From NCBI RefSeq assembly GCF_001905595.1, contig NZ_LIXI01000007.1:124001-188000 (forward strand): a stretch of DNA of 64,000 nucleotides, written 5' to 3'. Below are positions 8,092 through 17,514 of the stretch, piece by piece; within the stretch, counting starts at the first letter, position 1; the number at the start of each line of letters is the position of its first letter. The notes beneath the pieces are model-generated. The model was not told the DNA's origin and made no database searches. It worked only from the letters and a program-made list of their open reading frames with translations. The DNA comes from Streptomyces sp. CB00316 (lineage in GTDB: Bacteria > Actinomycetota > Actinomycetes > Streptomycetales > Streptomycetaceae). Both the position numbers and the translations under genes were made by a program.

Positions 8092-8427
8092 CTAGATCTC
8101 GCCGCGGAGCTTGGCCAGCGCCTCGGCGAGGATGGCCTCGCCGTCCTCGTCGCTGCGCCGCTCGCGTACGTACGCGAGGTGGGTCTTGTACGGCTCGGTG
8201 CGGGGCGGGTCCGGAGGGCTGTCCCGGTCCTGGCCGGCCGGGAAGCCGCAGCGCGGGCAGTCCCAGGTGTCCGGCACCTGCGCGTCATGGGCGAAGCTCG
8301 GCTGCGTCTCGTGCCCGTTCGAGCACCAGAAGGAGATGCGCAGGCGCGGCGCGGACTCGCCCCGCTCGGCCTCACCCATCGGCCCCGCTCCGACCCGGCT
8401 TCCCCGGATCGCGTTGCCACTTGCCAC
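8092..8427 (-). CDS. RbpA-family RNA polymerase-binding protein (probable second paralogue)
   Basis: RbpA proteins bind RNA polymerase and the group-1 sigma factor and stabilise the open complex. This 111-residue copy has the zinc-binding core (FWCSNGHE..., then DTWDCPRCGFPA), a conserved central THLAYVRERR and a C-terminal helix EAILAEALAKLRGEI corresponding to the sigma-interaction domain. The spacing CxxxH then CxxC is intact. The sequence is more divergent than the main Streptomyces RbpA as I remember it (for example the long Pro/Asp linker), so I take it as the second paralogue usually seen beside pgi and secG rather than the housekeeping copy. Alone between hairpins, it is likely monocistronic. 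Confidence 0.8.
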   Translation of the reverse strand: MASGNAIRGSRVGAGPMGEAERGESAPRLRISFWCSNGHETQPSFAHDAQVPDTWDCPRCGFPAGQDRDSPPDPPRTEPYKTHLAYVRERRSDEDGEAILAEALAKLRGEI

Positions 8428-8535
8428 GGTCGTAACTCCCTGCGTGATGGTGCTCGAGGATGCCCCAGTCTACGTAAGGCCCAACGCGCGTCCAGTGAAA
8501 GGAGTTACACCCTCACCGGCAATCGCGGACGGGGG

Positions 8536-8772
8536 TCAGTCGCCCAGCTTGACCAGCAGGCCGAGGACGACGACGCACGCGAACCAGACCAGGCCCACCA
8601 CAACGGTGATGCGGTCGAGGTTACGTTCGGCGACGGAGGAGCCACCGACGGACGACTGCATTCCGCCACCGAACATGTCGGAGAGGCCGCCGCCCTTGCC
8701 CTTGTGCATGAGCACCAGCAGCATCAGCAGCAGGCTGAAGACGATCAGAGCGATCTGGAACGCCATAACCAC
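8536..8772 (-). CDS. secG: Preprotein translocase subunit SecG
   Basis: Small subunit of the SecYEG channel in the cytoplasmic membrane. 78 residues with the family layout: helix 1 (FQIALIVFSLLLMLLVLMH), the conserved cytoplasmic KGKGGGLSDMFGGG loop with SSVAERNLDRIT, and helix 2 (VVVGLVWFACVVVLGLLV). The GTG at 8772 or the ATG two codons later could be the start. It follows tpiA and closes the gap-pgk-tpiA-secG string, a conserved arrangement in actinobacteria. A hairpin in the gap to tpiA may reduce expression relative to the glycolytic genes. Confidence 0.93.
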   Translation of the reverse strand: MVMAFQIALIVFSLLLMLLVLMHKGKGGGLSDMFGGGMQSSVGGSSVAERNLDRITVVVGLVWFACVVVLGLLVKLGD

Positions 8773-8818
8773 GGCTGGTCCCTACTTTCAGAATTCTCGA
8801 CTACTGCCTGTACGTACA

Positions 8819-8855
8819 GCGGGGGCCGGAGGGTGGCAACCCCCACGGCCCCCGC
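8819..8855. terminator. Hairpin between tpiA and secG
   Basis: Arms GCGGGGGCC / GGCCCCCGC (9 bp, perfect) with an inner GGGTGG / CCCC pairing. It lies in the 114-base gap downstream of tpiA. Confidence 0.5.
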
Positions 8856-8886
8856 AAGGGTACGACGGATCCGCGCTACCGCATAC

Positions 8887-9663
8887 TCACTGGTCGCGGA
8901 AGCGGACGATCTTGACGAACTCGTCGGCGTCCAGCGCGGCGCCGCCGATCAGGGCGCCGTCGACGTCGGGCTGCGCCATGATGGCCGCCACGTTGCCGGA
9001 CTTCACCGAGCCGCCGTACTGGATGCGGACGGCGTCGGCCAGCTCCTGCGAGTACAGCTCGGCCAGCCGGTGGCGGATCGCACCGCACACCTCCTGGGCG
9101 TCCTCGGGGGTGGCGACCTCGCCGGTCCCGATGGCCCAGACCGGCTCGTAGGCGATGACGACGGACTCGGCCTGCTCGGCCGGGACGTCCTTCAGGGCGC
9201 CGTCGAGCTGCGCGAGCGTGTAGGCGACCTGTTCACCGGCCTTGCGGATGTCCAGGCCCTCGCCGACGCAGAGGATCGGGGTCAGCCCGTGCTTGTAGGC
9301 GGCCTTCACCTTGGCGTTGCAGATCTCGTCGCTCTCGCCGTGGTACTGGCGGCGCTCGCTGTGGCCGACGGCCACGTACGTGCAGCGCAGCTTGGCGAGC
9401 ATCGGGCCGGAGATCTCCCCGGTGTACGCACCGGAGTCGTGCGCCGAGATGTCCTGGGCACCGTACTTGATCTTCAGTTTGTCGCCGTCCACCAGGGTCT
9501 GCACGGAGCGCAGGTCGGTGAAGGGCGGCAGGACGGCGACCTCGACGGCGTCGTAGTCCTTGTCGGCCAGGGCGAAGGAGAGCTTCTGGACGTGGGCGAT
9601 GGCCTCGAGGTGGTTGAGGTTCATCTTCCAGTTGCCCGCCATCAGCGGGGTGCGGGTGGTCAT
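8887..9663 (-). CDS. tpiA: Triosephosphate isomerase
   Basis: Interconverts dihydroxyacetone phosphate and glyceraldehyde 3-phosphate. 258 residues, normal for the TIM-barrel family. AGNWKMNL carries the substrate Asn and Lys, VAVGHSERRQY the catalytic His, and AYEPVWAIGTGEVATPEDAQ the catalytic Glu plus the flexible loop 6; YGGSVKSGNVAAI and DVDGALIGGAAL form the phosphate-binding end. The ATG lies six bases after the pgk stop codon, so it is co-transcribed with pgk. Confidence 0.97.
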   Translation of the reverse strand: MTTRTPLMAGNWKMNLNHLEAIAHVQKLSFALADKDYDAVEVAVLPPFTDLRSVQTLVDGDKLKIKYGAQDISAHDSGAYTGEISGPMLAKLRCTYVAVGHSERRQYHGESDEICNAKVKAAYKHGLTPILCVGEGLDIRKAGEQVAYTLAQLDGALKDVPAEQAESVVIAYEPVWAIGTGEVATPEDAQEVCGAIRHRLAELYSQELADAVRIQYGGSVKSGNVAAIMAQPDVDGALIGGAALDADEFVKIVRFRDQ

Positions 9664-9669
9664 TGGGGT

Positions 9670-10881
9670 TCAGTCCTCCAGTGCGGCGAGGCCGGGAAGC
9701 GTCTTGCCCTCGAGGTATTCGAGGCTGGCGCCGCCACCGGTCGAAATATGTCCGAAAGCATTCTCGTCGAAGCCCAGGATGCGGACGGCCGCGGCGGAGT
9801 CGCCACCGCCGACGACGCTGAAGGCCGGGGAGTCCACGAGCGCCTGGGCGACCGCGCGGGTGCCGTCGGCGAAGTCGGGGTGCTCGAAGACGCCCATCGG
9901 GCCGTTCCAGAAGACGGTGGCCGCGTCGGCGAGCTTCGATGCGTAGAGCTTGTTGGTCTCCGGTCCGTTGTCCAGACCCATCTGACCGGCCGGAATGGCG
10001 TCGGCGGCGACGGTGCTGGGGTGGGCCGGGGCCCTGGTCTTCAGGTCGGGGAAGGCGGGGGCGACGACGACGTCGACCGGGAGGACGAACTCCACGCCCT
10101 TGTCCTCCGCGCGCCGCAGGTACTCCTGGACGGCGGTGATCTGGTCCTCCTGGAGCAGCGAGCTGCCGACCTCGTGGCCCTGGGCCTTGAGGAAGGTGTA
10201 CGCCATGCCGCCGCCGATCAGGATGCGGTCGGCCCGCTCCAGCAGGTGGTCGATGACGCCGAGCTTGTCGGAGACCTTGGCGCCGCCGAGGACGACGGCG
10301 TACGGGCGCTTGACGTCGGTGGTGAGCTTCTTCAGCACGCCGACCTCGGTGGCGATGAGGTAGCCCGCGTAGTGCGGCAGCCGGGCCGGGAGGTCGAAGA
10401 CCGAGGCGTGCTTGCGGTGTACGGCACCGAAGCCGTCGCCCACGTACACGTCCGCGAGCTCGGCGAGCCGGTCGGCGAACGCGCCGCGCTCGGCGTCGTC
10501 CTTGGAGGTCTCACCGGCGTTGAAGCGGAGGTTCTCCACGACGGCGACCTGGCCGTCGGTCAGGCCCGCGACGGTGGCACGGGCGGAGTCGCCGACGGTG
10601 TCGGTCGCGAAGGCCACGTCGGCACCGAGGAGTTCACCGAGGCGCGCGGCGGCGGGCGCCAGCGAGAACGCCGGGTCCGGGGCGCCCTTGGGGCGGCCCA
10701 GGTGCGAGGCGACGACGACGCGCGCGCCGGCTTCGGCGAGCTTGGAGACCGTCGGCAGGACGGCGCGGATGCGGCCGTCGTCGGTGATGGTGGTGCCGTC
10801 CAGCGGCACGTTGAGGTCGGCGCGGACGAATACCCGCCTGCCGGCGACCCCTTCGGTGAGAAGTTCGTCGATCGTCTTCAT
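9670..10881 (-). CDS. pgk: Phosphoglycerate kinase
   Basis: Transfers phosphate from 1,3-bisphosphoglycerate to ADP, the first ATP-yielding step of glycolysis. 403 residues, typical. RVFVRADLNVPLDGT (about residue 16) and VVVASHLGRPKG form the substrate-binding N-domain; VVLGGAKVSDKLGVI, ILIGGGMAYTFLKAQG and FWNGPMGVFEHPDF with SVVGGGDSAAAV form the nucleotide domain. Immediately upstream of tpiA and separated from gap by a strong 16-bp hairpin, so it may be transcribed both from the gap promoter by readthrough and from its own start. Confidence 0.97.
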   Translation of the reverse strand: MKTIDELLTEGVAGRRVFVRADLNVPLDGTTITDDGRIRAVLPTVSKLAEAGARVVVASHLGRPKGAPDPAFSLAPAAARLGELLGADVAFATDTVGDSARATVAGLTDGQVAVVENLRFNAGETSKDDAERGAFADRLAELADVYVGDGFGAVHRKHASVFDLPARLPHYAGYLIATEVGVLKKLTTDVKRPYAVVLGGAKVSDKLGVIDHLLERADRILIGGGMAYTFLKAQGHEVGSSLLQEDQITAVQEYLRRAEDKGVEFVLPVDVVVAPAFPDLKTRAPAHPSTVAADAIPAGQMGLDNGPETNKLYASKLADAATVFWNGPMGVFEHPDFADGTRAVAQALVDSPAFSVVGGGDSAAAVRILGFDENAFGHISTGGGASLEYLEGKTLPGLAALED

Positions 10882-10922
10882 CTGTTCCGTTTACTCCTTG
10901 GGAGGACCGATGAGCATGCTGA

Positions 10923-10960
10923 GGGGCTCGGCCGGCGCTTCGTTGCGCCGGCCGAGCCCC
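10923..10960. terminator. Strong stem-loop between gap and pgk
   Basis: A perfect 16-bp inverted repeat GGGGCTCGGCCGGCGC / GCGCCGGCCGAGCCCC with a 6-base loop TTCGTT. It is positioned to attenuate gap transcription before pgk, or to act as a processing or stabilising structure at the gap mRNA 3' end. Confidence 0.6.
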
Positions 10961-10994
10961 TTCACTCACATCGAGTTGCCTGCCGACCCGAGGG

Positions 10995-12005
<1,011 letters not shown>

Positions 12006-12146
12006 GAACCGATCTCCTCGTATAGGTACGCCGGTTTTCGACGCCGGCGAGTTGTATAGGGATGTCCCCGACCGCCTCCGACCCTACCCCTCCAAGGGCT
12101 CCGGAGTGACATCGAGAGGGGCCGTACGCGCCACCGGAATACGGCG

Positions 12147-12182
12147 GGAGGCCCGTACTTCCCAGTAGGGTCACGGGCCTCC
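12147..12182. terminator. Stem-loop between whiA and gap
   Basis: Perfect 10-bp arms GGAGGCCCGT / ACGGGCCTCC with a 16-base loop. It closes the uvrC-rapZ-yvcK-whiA transcript upstream of gap. The remaining gap 12006-12146 should hold the gap promoter; I see a TATACA candidate -10 (minus strand near 12052-12057) without a clear -35. Confidence 0.55.
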
Positions 12183-12268
12183 GTTCACGCTTCAGGACCA
12201 TGGTCCCGGGCGGCCGGGGACCAACGTCCTGTGTTCGCGGCCGAGTCGGCCGGCAGTCCGTGGGCGGG

Positions 12269-13258
12269 TCAGCCGACCAGGCCGTCCGCCAGCTCCTCGC
12301 TGAGCGTGGCCTCCGTCCCCGGGATGCCGAGATCCTGGGCTCGCTTGTCGGCCATGGCCAGCAGGCGGCGGATCCGGCCGGCGACCGCGTCCTTCGTCAG
12401 CGGGGGTTCGGCGAGCGCTCCCAGCTCCTCCAGCGAGGCCTGCTTGTGCTCCATGCGCAGCCGGCCGGCCGCCGCGAGGTGCTCGGGGACCTCTTCGCCG
12501 AGGATCTCCAGCGCGCGCCCCACCCGGGCCCCGGCGGCGACCGCAGCGCGGGCCGAGCGGCGAAGGTTCGCGTCGTCGAAGTTGGCGAGCCGGTTGGCCG
12601 TGGCGCGGACCTCGCGCCGCATCCGGCGCTCCTCCCAGGCCAGCACCGACTCATGGGCGCCGAGCCGGGTGAGCAGGGCGCCGATCGCGTCGCCGTCGCG
12701 GACGACGACCCGGTCCACGCCGCGCACCTCGCGGGCCTTGGCCGCGATGGAGAGCCGGCGGGCCGCGCCGACCAGGGCGAGGGCCGCCTCGGGGCCGGGG
12801 CAGGTGACCTCCAGCGAGGAGGAGCGGCCGGGCTCGGTGAGCGAGCCGTGCGCGAGGAACGCCCCGCGCCAGGCGGCCTCGGCGTCGCAGGTGGCCCCCG
12901 AGACCACCTGCGGGGGCAGCCCGCGGATGGGGCGGCCCCGGCCGTCCACCAGACCGGTCTGGCGGGCCAGCTGATCGCCGCCCGCCACCACCCGTACGAC
13001 ATAGCGCGAGCCGCGCCGCAGCCCACCGGGGGCCATCACGATCAGCTCCGAGCTGTGCCCGAAGATCTCGAGGATGTCGCGCTTGAGCCGGCGCGCCGCC
13101 ATCGCGGTGTCCAGCTCCGCCTCGATCACAATGCGGCCGCTCACCAGGTGCAGCCCGCCCGCGAACCGAAGAATCGCCGAGACCTCTGCCTTCCTGCAGC
13201 AGGTCCGGGTGACGGGAAGCCGAGAGATTTCGTCCTTCACCGCTGGCGTCATCGCCAT
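12269..13258 (-). CDS. whiA: Sporulation transcription regulator WhiA
   Basis: DNA-binding regulator that, with WhiB, switches Streptomyces from aerial growth to sporulation septation; conserved in Gram-positive bacteria. 329 residues: an N-terminal LAGLIDADG-like homing-endonuclease fold (AVKDEISRLPVTRTCCRKAE, then LRFAGGLHLVSGRIVIEAEL and GAFLAHGSLTEPGRS..LEV) and a C-terminal WhiA-type helix-turn-helix (HLAAAGRLRMEHKQASLEEL, PPLTKDAVAGRIRRLLAMAD). ATG at 13258 (or 13252) overlaps the yvcK stop codon, so translation is coupled. Last gene of the uvrC-rapZ-yvcK-whiA operon, an arrangement conserved across actinobacteria and firmicutes. Confidence 0.95.
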   Translation of the reverse strand: MAMTPAVKDEISRLPVTRTCCRKAEVSAILRFAGGLHLVSGRIVIEAELDTAMAARRLKRDILEIFGHSSELIVMAPGGLRRGSRYVVRVVAGGDQLARQTGLVDGRGRPIRGLPPQVVSGATCDAEAAWRGAFLAHGSLTEPGRSSSLEVTCPGPEAALALVGAARRLSIAAKAREVRGVDRVVVRDGDAIGALLTRLGAHESVLAWEERRMRREVRATANRLANFDDANLRRSARAAVAAGARVGRALEILGEEVPEHLAAAGRLRMEHKQASLEELGALAEPPLTKDAVAGRIRRLLAMADKRAQDLGIPGTEATLSEELADGLVG

Positions 13259-14283
13259 GGGCCGATCCTTCCATGCATCCGAAAAATACGGTCGTACGCG
13301 GCGGCCAACAGCTCCTGATCATGGACCGGAACGCCGTCGGGCGATGCCACCGGCGCCAGCTCGACCACGGCTCCGAGCCGCCGGGCGGCGTCGTCGAGCG
13401 ATTCGCGGTCGGGCACGGCTGCCTCGTCGGCCAGCACCACGTCCAAGGCGAGTTTAGGGGCGTGTCGTCCCAAAACCTCCAAATGACGCTGCGGTGAGAA
13501 CCCCTCGGTTTCACCGGGCTGTGGTGCGAGATTCAACGACAGCACCTTGCGGGCCTTCGTGGTGACCAGTGCGTCGAGCAGTTCCGGCACCAGCAGGTGC
13601 GGGATCACCGAGGAGAACCAGGAGCCCGGGCCGAGCACCACCCAGTCCGCGTCGAGGACCGCCTCGACGGCTTCCGGGACGGCCGGCGGGTCGGGCGGGA
13701 CGACGTGCACGGACTGCACCTCGCCCGGGGTGAGCGCGACGGTGGCCTGACCGCGCACGGTGACGATCGCGTCGGGCAGCTCCGGATCGTGGCCCTTGAC
13801 CAGCGCCTGGAGCTCCAGTGGCACGGCGGACATGGGCAGCACCCGGCCGTGCGCGCCGAGCAGCTTGCCGACCAGGTCGAGAGCCTGGACGTGGTCGCCG
13901 AGCTGCTCCCAGAGGGCGACGATCAGCAGATTGCCGACCGCGTGCTCGTGGAGGTCGCCCTTGGACTCGAAGCGGTGCTGGATGACCCGGGACCAGGTGC
14001 GGCCCCAGTCGTCGTCGCCGCAGAGCGCGGCGAGCGCCTTGCGCAGGTCGCCGGGCGGCAGGACACCCAGCTCCTCGCGCAGCCGGCCGCTGGAGCCGCC
14101 GTCGTCGGCGACGGTGACCACGGCCGTGAGATCGCCGGTGATCCGGCGCAGCGCCGCCAGGGACGCCGAGAGGCCCATGCCGCCGCCGAGGGCGACGACC
14201 TTGGGCTGTCCACCGCGTTTGCGGCCGGAGAGCGCCGAGGTGGCGCGGCTCAGCCGCCGCATCCGCAGATTGCGACCGGTCAC
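13249..14283 (-). CDS. yvcK: YvcK/CofD-like gluconeogenesis factor
   Basis: Nucleotide-sugar-binding protein of the CofD/YvcK family, needed in Bacillus and mycobacteria for normal growth and wall synthesis on gluconeogenic carbon sources. 344 residues. Visible motifs: KVVALGGGMGLSASLAALRR (nucleotide-binding loop), TVADDGGSSGRLREELGVLPPGDLR, and VVLGPGSWFSSVIPHLLVPEL. I start it at the GTG at 14283, whose GTGA overlaps the rapZ stop; the frame stays open far upstream but that part is a shadow of rapZ. Its own stop overlaps the whiA start. Called mgfK/yvcK-like in the literature; I do not assert its biochemical reaction. Confidence 0.9.
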   Translation of the reverse strand: MTGRNLRMRRLSRATSALSGRKRGGQPKVVALGGGMGLSASLAALRRITGDLTAVVTVADDGGSSGRLREELGVLPPGDLRKALAALCGDDDWGRTWSRVIQHRFESKGDLHEHAVGNLLIVALWEQLGDHVQALDLVGKLLGAHGRVLPMSAVPLELQALVKGHDPELPDAIVTVRGQATVALTPGEVQSVHVVPPDPPAVPEAVEAVLDADWVVLGPGSWFSSVIPHLLVPELLDALVTTKARKVLSLNLAPQPGETEGFSPQRHLEVLGRHAPKLALDVVLADEAAVPDRESLDDAARRLGAVVELAPVASPDGVPVHDQELLAAAYDRIFRMHGRIGPWR

Positions 14284-15287
14284 TCTCGCCCCATGTCCCG
14301 GTGGACGAGGACGGTCTCGACGCCTTCGGCGGCGAGGCGGGCCGAGAGCTTCTCCGACATGGCGACGGAGCGGTGCTTGCCGCCCGTGCAGCCCACGGCG
14401 ATGGTCACGTACCGCTTGCCCTCGCGGCGGTAGCCGGCGGCGATCAGCTGGAGCAGCTCCGTGTACTGGTTGAGGAACTCCTTGGCCCCCGGCTGGTCGA
14501 AGACGTAGGCGGAGACCTCCTCGTTCAGGCCGGTGAAGGGACGCAGCTCCGGGACCCAGTGCGGGTTGGGCAGGAAGCGGCAGTCCACGACCAGGTCGGC
14601 GTCGACGGGCAGGCCGTACTTGTAGCCGAAGGACATCACCGTGGCGCGGAGCTCCGGCTCCGACTCGCCCGCGAACTGGGCGTCCATCTTGGCCCGCAGC
14701 TCGTGCACGTTGAGGCTGGAGGTGTCGATGACCAGGTCGGCGTCGCCGCGCAGCTCGCGCAGCAGGTCGCGCTCGGCGGCGATGCCGTCGACGATGCGGC
14801 CGTCGCCCTGGAGGGGGTGCGGGCGGCGGACGGACTCGAAGCGGCGCACCAGGGCGTCGTCGGAGGACTCCAGGAAGACGATCCGCCGGGTGACGTGCTT
14901 GGCCTCCAGGTCGGCGAGGGATTCGCGGAGGTTGTCGAAGAAGCGCCGGCCGCGTACGTCGACGACGACGGCGATCCGCGCCACGTTGCCCTGGGAGCGG
15001 GCGCCGAGCTCCACCATGGTGGGGATCAGCGCGGGCGGCAGGTTGTCGACGACGAACCAGCCGAGGTCCTCCAGACACTTGGCGGCGGTGCTGCGTCCGG
15101 CGCCGGACATGCCGGAGATGATCACCAGCTCGGGGATGGTCGGCGCCACTGCCTCGCCCGTCTCGTTCGTGGTGTCCGTACTCACGTCTACTCCGTCTGC
15201 TCGGTCTGTTCGTTCGTGCTGCCGGTCGTCGGTGGGCGCGCTGTCGGCGTCACCTCCGCCGTCGGCCCGGCGGGTGTGCTCGGTCAT
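14280..15287 (-). CDS. rapZ: RapZ-type RNase adaptor / nucleotide-binding protein
   Basis: RapZ (YvcJ) family P-loop protein. In E. coli it delivers a small RNA to RNase E; in actinobacteria the target is unknown. 335 residues: a 50-residue Asp/Thr-rich N-terminal extension, then VIISGMSGAGRSTAAKCLED (Walker A, with Arg where Lys is usual), WFVVDNLPP, FLESSDDALVRRFESVRRPHP and the conserved C-terminal domain FGYKYGLPVDADLVVDCRFL, VTIAVGCTGGKHRSVAMSEK. ATGA overlap with uvrC upstream and GTGA overlap with yvcK downstream. The Lys-to-Arg change recurs in actinobacterial members as I recall, so it does not signal decay. Confidence 0.9.
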   Translation of the reverse strand: MTEHTRRADGGGDADSAPTDDRQHERTDRADGVDVSTDTTNETGEAVAPTIPELVIISGMSGAGRSTAAKCLEDLGWFVVDNLPPALIPTMVELGARSQGNVARIAVVVDVRGRRFFDNLRESLADLEAKHVTRRIVFLESSDDALVRRFESVRRPHPLQGDGRIVDGIAAERDLLRELRGDADLVIDTSSLNVHELRAKMDAQFAGESEPELRATVMSFGYKYGLPVDADLVVDCRFLPNPHWVPELRPFTGLNEEVSAYVFDQPGAKEFLNQYTELLQLIAAGYRREGKRYVTIAVGCTGGKHRSVAMSEKLSARLAAEGVETVLVHRDMGRE

Positions 15288-17371
15288 GACGTGCCCCCGT
15301 CGTCCTCTTCCATGATCTCTCCTGTGGCCGTGTTCACGGCAGGGGCCGCGGGAGCCGCCGCGGCGAGGGCGACCGCCACCGACTCGGCCGTCCTGCGCCC
15401 TATCCCGGGGACCTCGCAGATCTCCTCGATTGTCGCCTGCCGGAGCTTCTTCACGGAGCCGAAGTGCTTGATCAGGGCCTGCTTGCGGGTCTCGCCCAGG
15501 CCCGCCACGTCGTCCAGGGGGCTGGAGCGGATGCGCTTGGCCCGCTTGGCGCGCTGGTAGGTGATGGCGAAGCGGTGGGCCTCGTCCCGGACGCGCTGGA
15601 GGAGGTAGAGGCCCTCACTGGAGCGGGGGAGGACGACGGGGTCGTCGTCATCGGGGAGCCAGACCTCCTCCAGGCGTTTGGCCAGGCCGCAGACGGCGAT
15701 GTCGTCGATGCCCAGCTCGTCCAGGGCGCGCTTGGCGGCGGCGACCTGGGGCTGTCCGCCGTCGACCACGACGAGCTGCGGCGGGTAGGCGAACCGCTTG
15801 GGGCGGCCGTCGTCCTCCCGGGGGTCGGTCTCGTCGGCCGGGGAGACGGCGGGGAGGGCGGGGGCCGGGACGGGGCCGGTGGCGGTGGGGCCTGCGGGGG
15901 GCGGATCGGTGAGGGCGGGCGCCAGGGCCCCGCGGGCTGCCTCCGGTGTCGCCTCCCACTCCCCCGTGCGCTCCTTCTCCTGGAGGTAGCGCTTGAAGCG
16001 GCGGCCGATCACCTCGTGCATCGAGCGGACGTCGTCCTGGCCCTCGAAGCCCTTGATCTGGAAGCGGCGGTACTCGCTCTTGCGGGCGAGGCCGTCCTCG
16101 AAGACCACCATGGAGGCCACCACGTCGTCCCCCTGGAGGTGGGAGATGTCGTAGCACTCGATGCGCAGCGGGGCCGTGTCCAGGCCGAGCGCCTCCGCGA
16201 TCTCCTCCAGGGCCCGGGAGCGGGTGGTCAGGTCGGAGGCGCGCTTGGTCTTGTGCAGGCCGAGCGCCTGCTGGGCGTTGCGCTGGACCGTGGCCATGAG
16301 GTCCTTCTTGTCGCCGCGCTGTGGGATGCGCAGGCTGACCTGGGAGCCCCGACGCTCGGCGAGCCACTGGGAGACCGCTTCGAGGTCCTCGGGCAGGGCG
16401 GGGACCAGGACCTCCTTGGGGACGGCGTCGCCGCGCTCCTCCCCGTACAGCTGCTGGAGGGCGTGTTCGACGAGGCCGGCGGTGTCGACCGCCTCGACCT
16501 TGTCGGTGACCCAGCCGCGCTGGCCGCGGACCCGGCCGCCGCGCACGTGGAAGATCTGGAGGGCGGCCTCCAGCTCGTCCTCGGCGACGGCGATCAGGTC
16601 GGCGTCGGTGGCGTCCGCGAGGACGACGGCGCTCTTCTCCATGGCCCGCTTGAGAGCCCCGGCGTCGTCACGGAGGCGGGCGGCGCGCTCGTACTCCATC
16701 TCCTCGGCCGCCTGCGTCATGTCCTTCTCCAGGCGGCGGATGTAGGTGCCCGTGCGCCCGGCCATGAAGTCGCAGAAGTCCTCGGCCAGCTCCCGGTGCT
16801 CCTCGGGGGTGACCCGGCCGACGCAGGGGGCCGAGCACTTGTCGATGTAGCCCAGCAGGCAGGGGCGGCCGGTGCGGGCGGCGTTCTTGAAGACGCCGGC
16901 GGAGCAGGTGCGGACGGGGAAGACGCGGAGCATCAGGTCGACCGTCTCGCGGATCGCCCAGGCGTGCCCGTACGGACCGAAGTAGCGCACGCCCTTCTTC
17001 TTCGCACCGCGCATCACCTGGACGCGGGGGAACTCCTCGTTCAGCGTGACGGCGAGGTAGGGGTAGCTCTTGTCGTCCCGGTACTTGACGTTGAACCGGG
17101 GGTCGAACTCCTTGATCCAGGTGTACTCCAGCTGGAGCGCCTCGACCTCGGTGGAGACCACCGTCCACTCCACGGAGGCGGCGGTCGTGACCATCGAGCG
17201 CGTACGCGGGTGGAGACCGGCCAGGTCCTGGAAGTAGTTGGCCACGCGCTGGCGGAGGTTCTTGGCCTTCCCGACGTAGATCACCCGGCGGTGCTCGTCG
17301 CGGAACTTGTAGACCCCCGGGGAGTCGGGGATCTGCCCCGGGCTGGGGCGGTAGCTGGAGGGGTCTGCCAT
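15284..17371 (-). CDS. uvrC: Excinuclease ABC subunit C
   Basis: Dual-incision nuclease of nucleotide excision repair; partner of UvrA and UvrB encoded 3.5 and 12 kb away. 695 residues, longer than the usual about 610. GIY-YIG domain at the start (PDSPGVYKFRDEHRRVIYVG, AKNLRQRVANYF), Cys cluster around LGYIDKCSAPCVG, UVR motif DMTQAAEEMEYERAARLRDD, RNase H-like endonuclease (IECYDISHLQGDDVVASMVV, LVVVDGGQPQVAAAKRAL) and two helix-hairpin-helix repeats at the end (LDDVAGLGETRKQALI, EEICEVPGIGRRTAESVAVA). A Pro/Ala-rich insert of about 50 residues sits inside the RNase H domain before RFAYPPQLVVVDGG. The ATG at 17371 lies seven bases after a TAGGGT -10 box, suggesting a leaderless message. Coupled downstream to rapZ by ATGA. 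Confidence 0.96.
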   Translation of the reverse strand: MADPSSYRPSPGQIPDSPGVYKFRDEHRRVIYVGKAKNLRQRVANYFQDLAGLHPRTRSMVTTAASVEWTVVSTEVEALQLEYTWIKEFDPRFNVKYRDDKSYPYLAVTLNEEFPRVQVMRGAKKKGVRYFGPYGHAWAIRETVDLMLRVFPVRTCSAGVFKNAARTGRPCLLGYIDKCSAPCVGRVTPEEHRELAEDFCDFMAGRTGTYIRRLEKDMTQAAEEMEYERAARLRDDAGALKRAMEKSAVVLADATDADLIAVAEDELEAALQIFHVRGGRVRGQRGWVTDKVEAVDTAGLVEHALQQLYGEERGDAVPKEVLVPALPEDLEAVSQWLAERRGSQVSLRIPQRGDKKDLMATVQRNAQQALGLHKTKRASDLTTRSRALEEIAEALGLDTAPLRIECYDISHLQGDDVVASMVVFEDGLARKSEYRRFQIKGFEGQDDVRSMHEVIGRRFKRYLQEKERTGEWEATPEAARGALAPALTDPPPAGPTATGPVPAPALPAVSPADETDPREDDGRPKRFAYPPQLVVVDGGQPQVAAAKRALDELGIDDIAVCGLAKRLEEVWLPDDDDPVVLPRSSEGLYLLQRVRDEAHRFAITYQRAKRAKRIRSSPLDDVAGLGETRKQALIKHFGSVKKLRQATIEEICEVPGIGRRTAESVAVALAAAAPAAPAVNTATGEIMEEDDGGTS

Positions 17372-17378
17372 GGTTCAC

Positions 17379-17401
17379 ACCCTACTTGCGGGGTGTGACA
17401 G
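17379..17401 (-). promoter_or_regulatory. Probable uvrC promoter with partial damage-type motif
   Basis: Minus strand: CTGTCACAC, eight bases, TAGGGT, seven bases, ATG of uvrC. The layout equals the uvrB, ogt and polA promoters in this window, but only TGTCA of the nine-base element is kept (5/9). The -10 box itself is good; damage inducibility is not supported by the motif alone. Confidence 0.45.
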
Positions 17402-17424
17402 CGCGTCGTCCTCCGGGTGACCGG

Positions 17425-17466
17425 TGCGCTCCGGGGCTCCGGGGGTGCCGGCGGCCCCGGAGCGCA
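17425..17466. terminator. Stem-loop upstream of uvrC
   Basis: Perfect 12-bp arms TGCGCTCCGGGG / CCCCGGAGCGCA with an 18-base loop, ending the exported-protein operon (stop at 17515) before the uvrC promoter. Confidence 0.55.
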
Positions 17467-17514
17467 GCTTCATGAACGGCCGTTCCGGGGCGTGCGTGCC
17501 CCGGGGCGCTCCGC

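Noticed and set aside
8437..8535. A tRNA gene next to secG, as in some bacteria
   Set aside because: No cloverleaf or TPsiC-type GGTTCRA sequence could be found.
15464..17398. A 644-residue plus-strand frame opposite uvrC
   Set aside because: Antisense shadow; uvrC is complete on the other strand.
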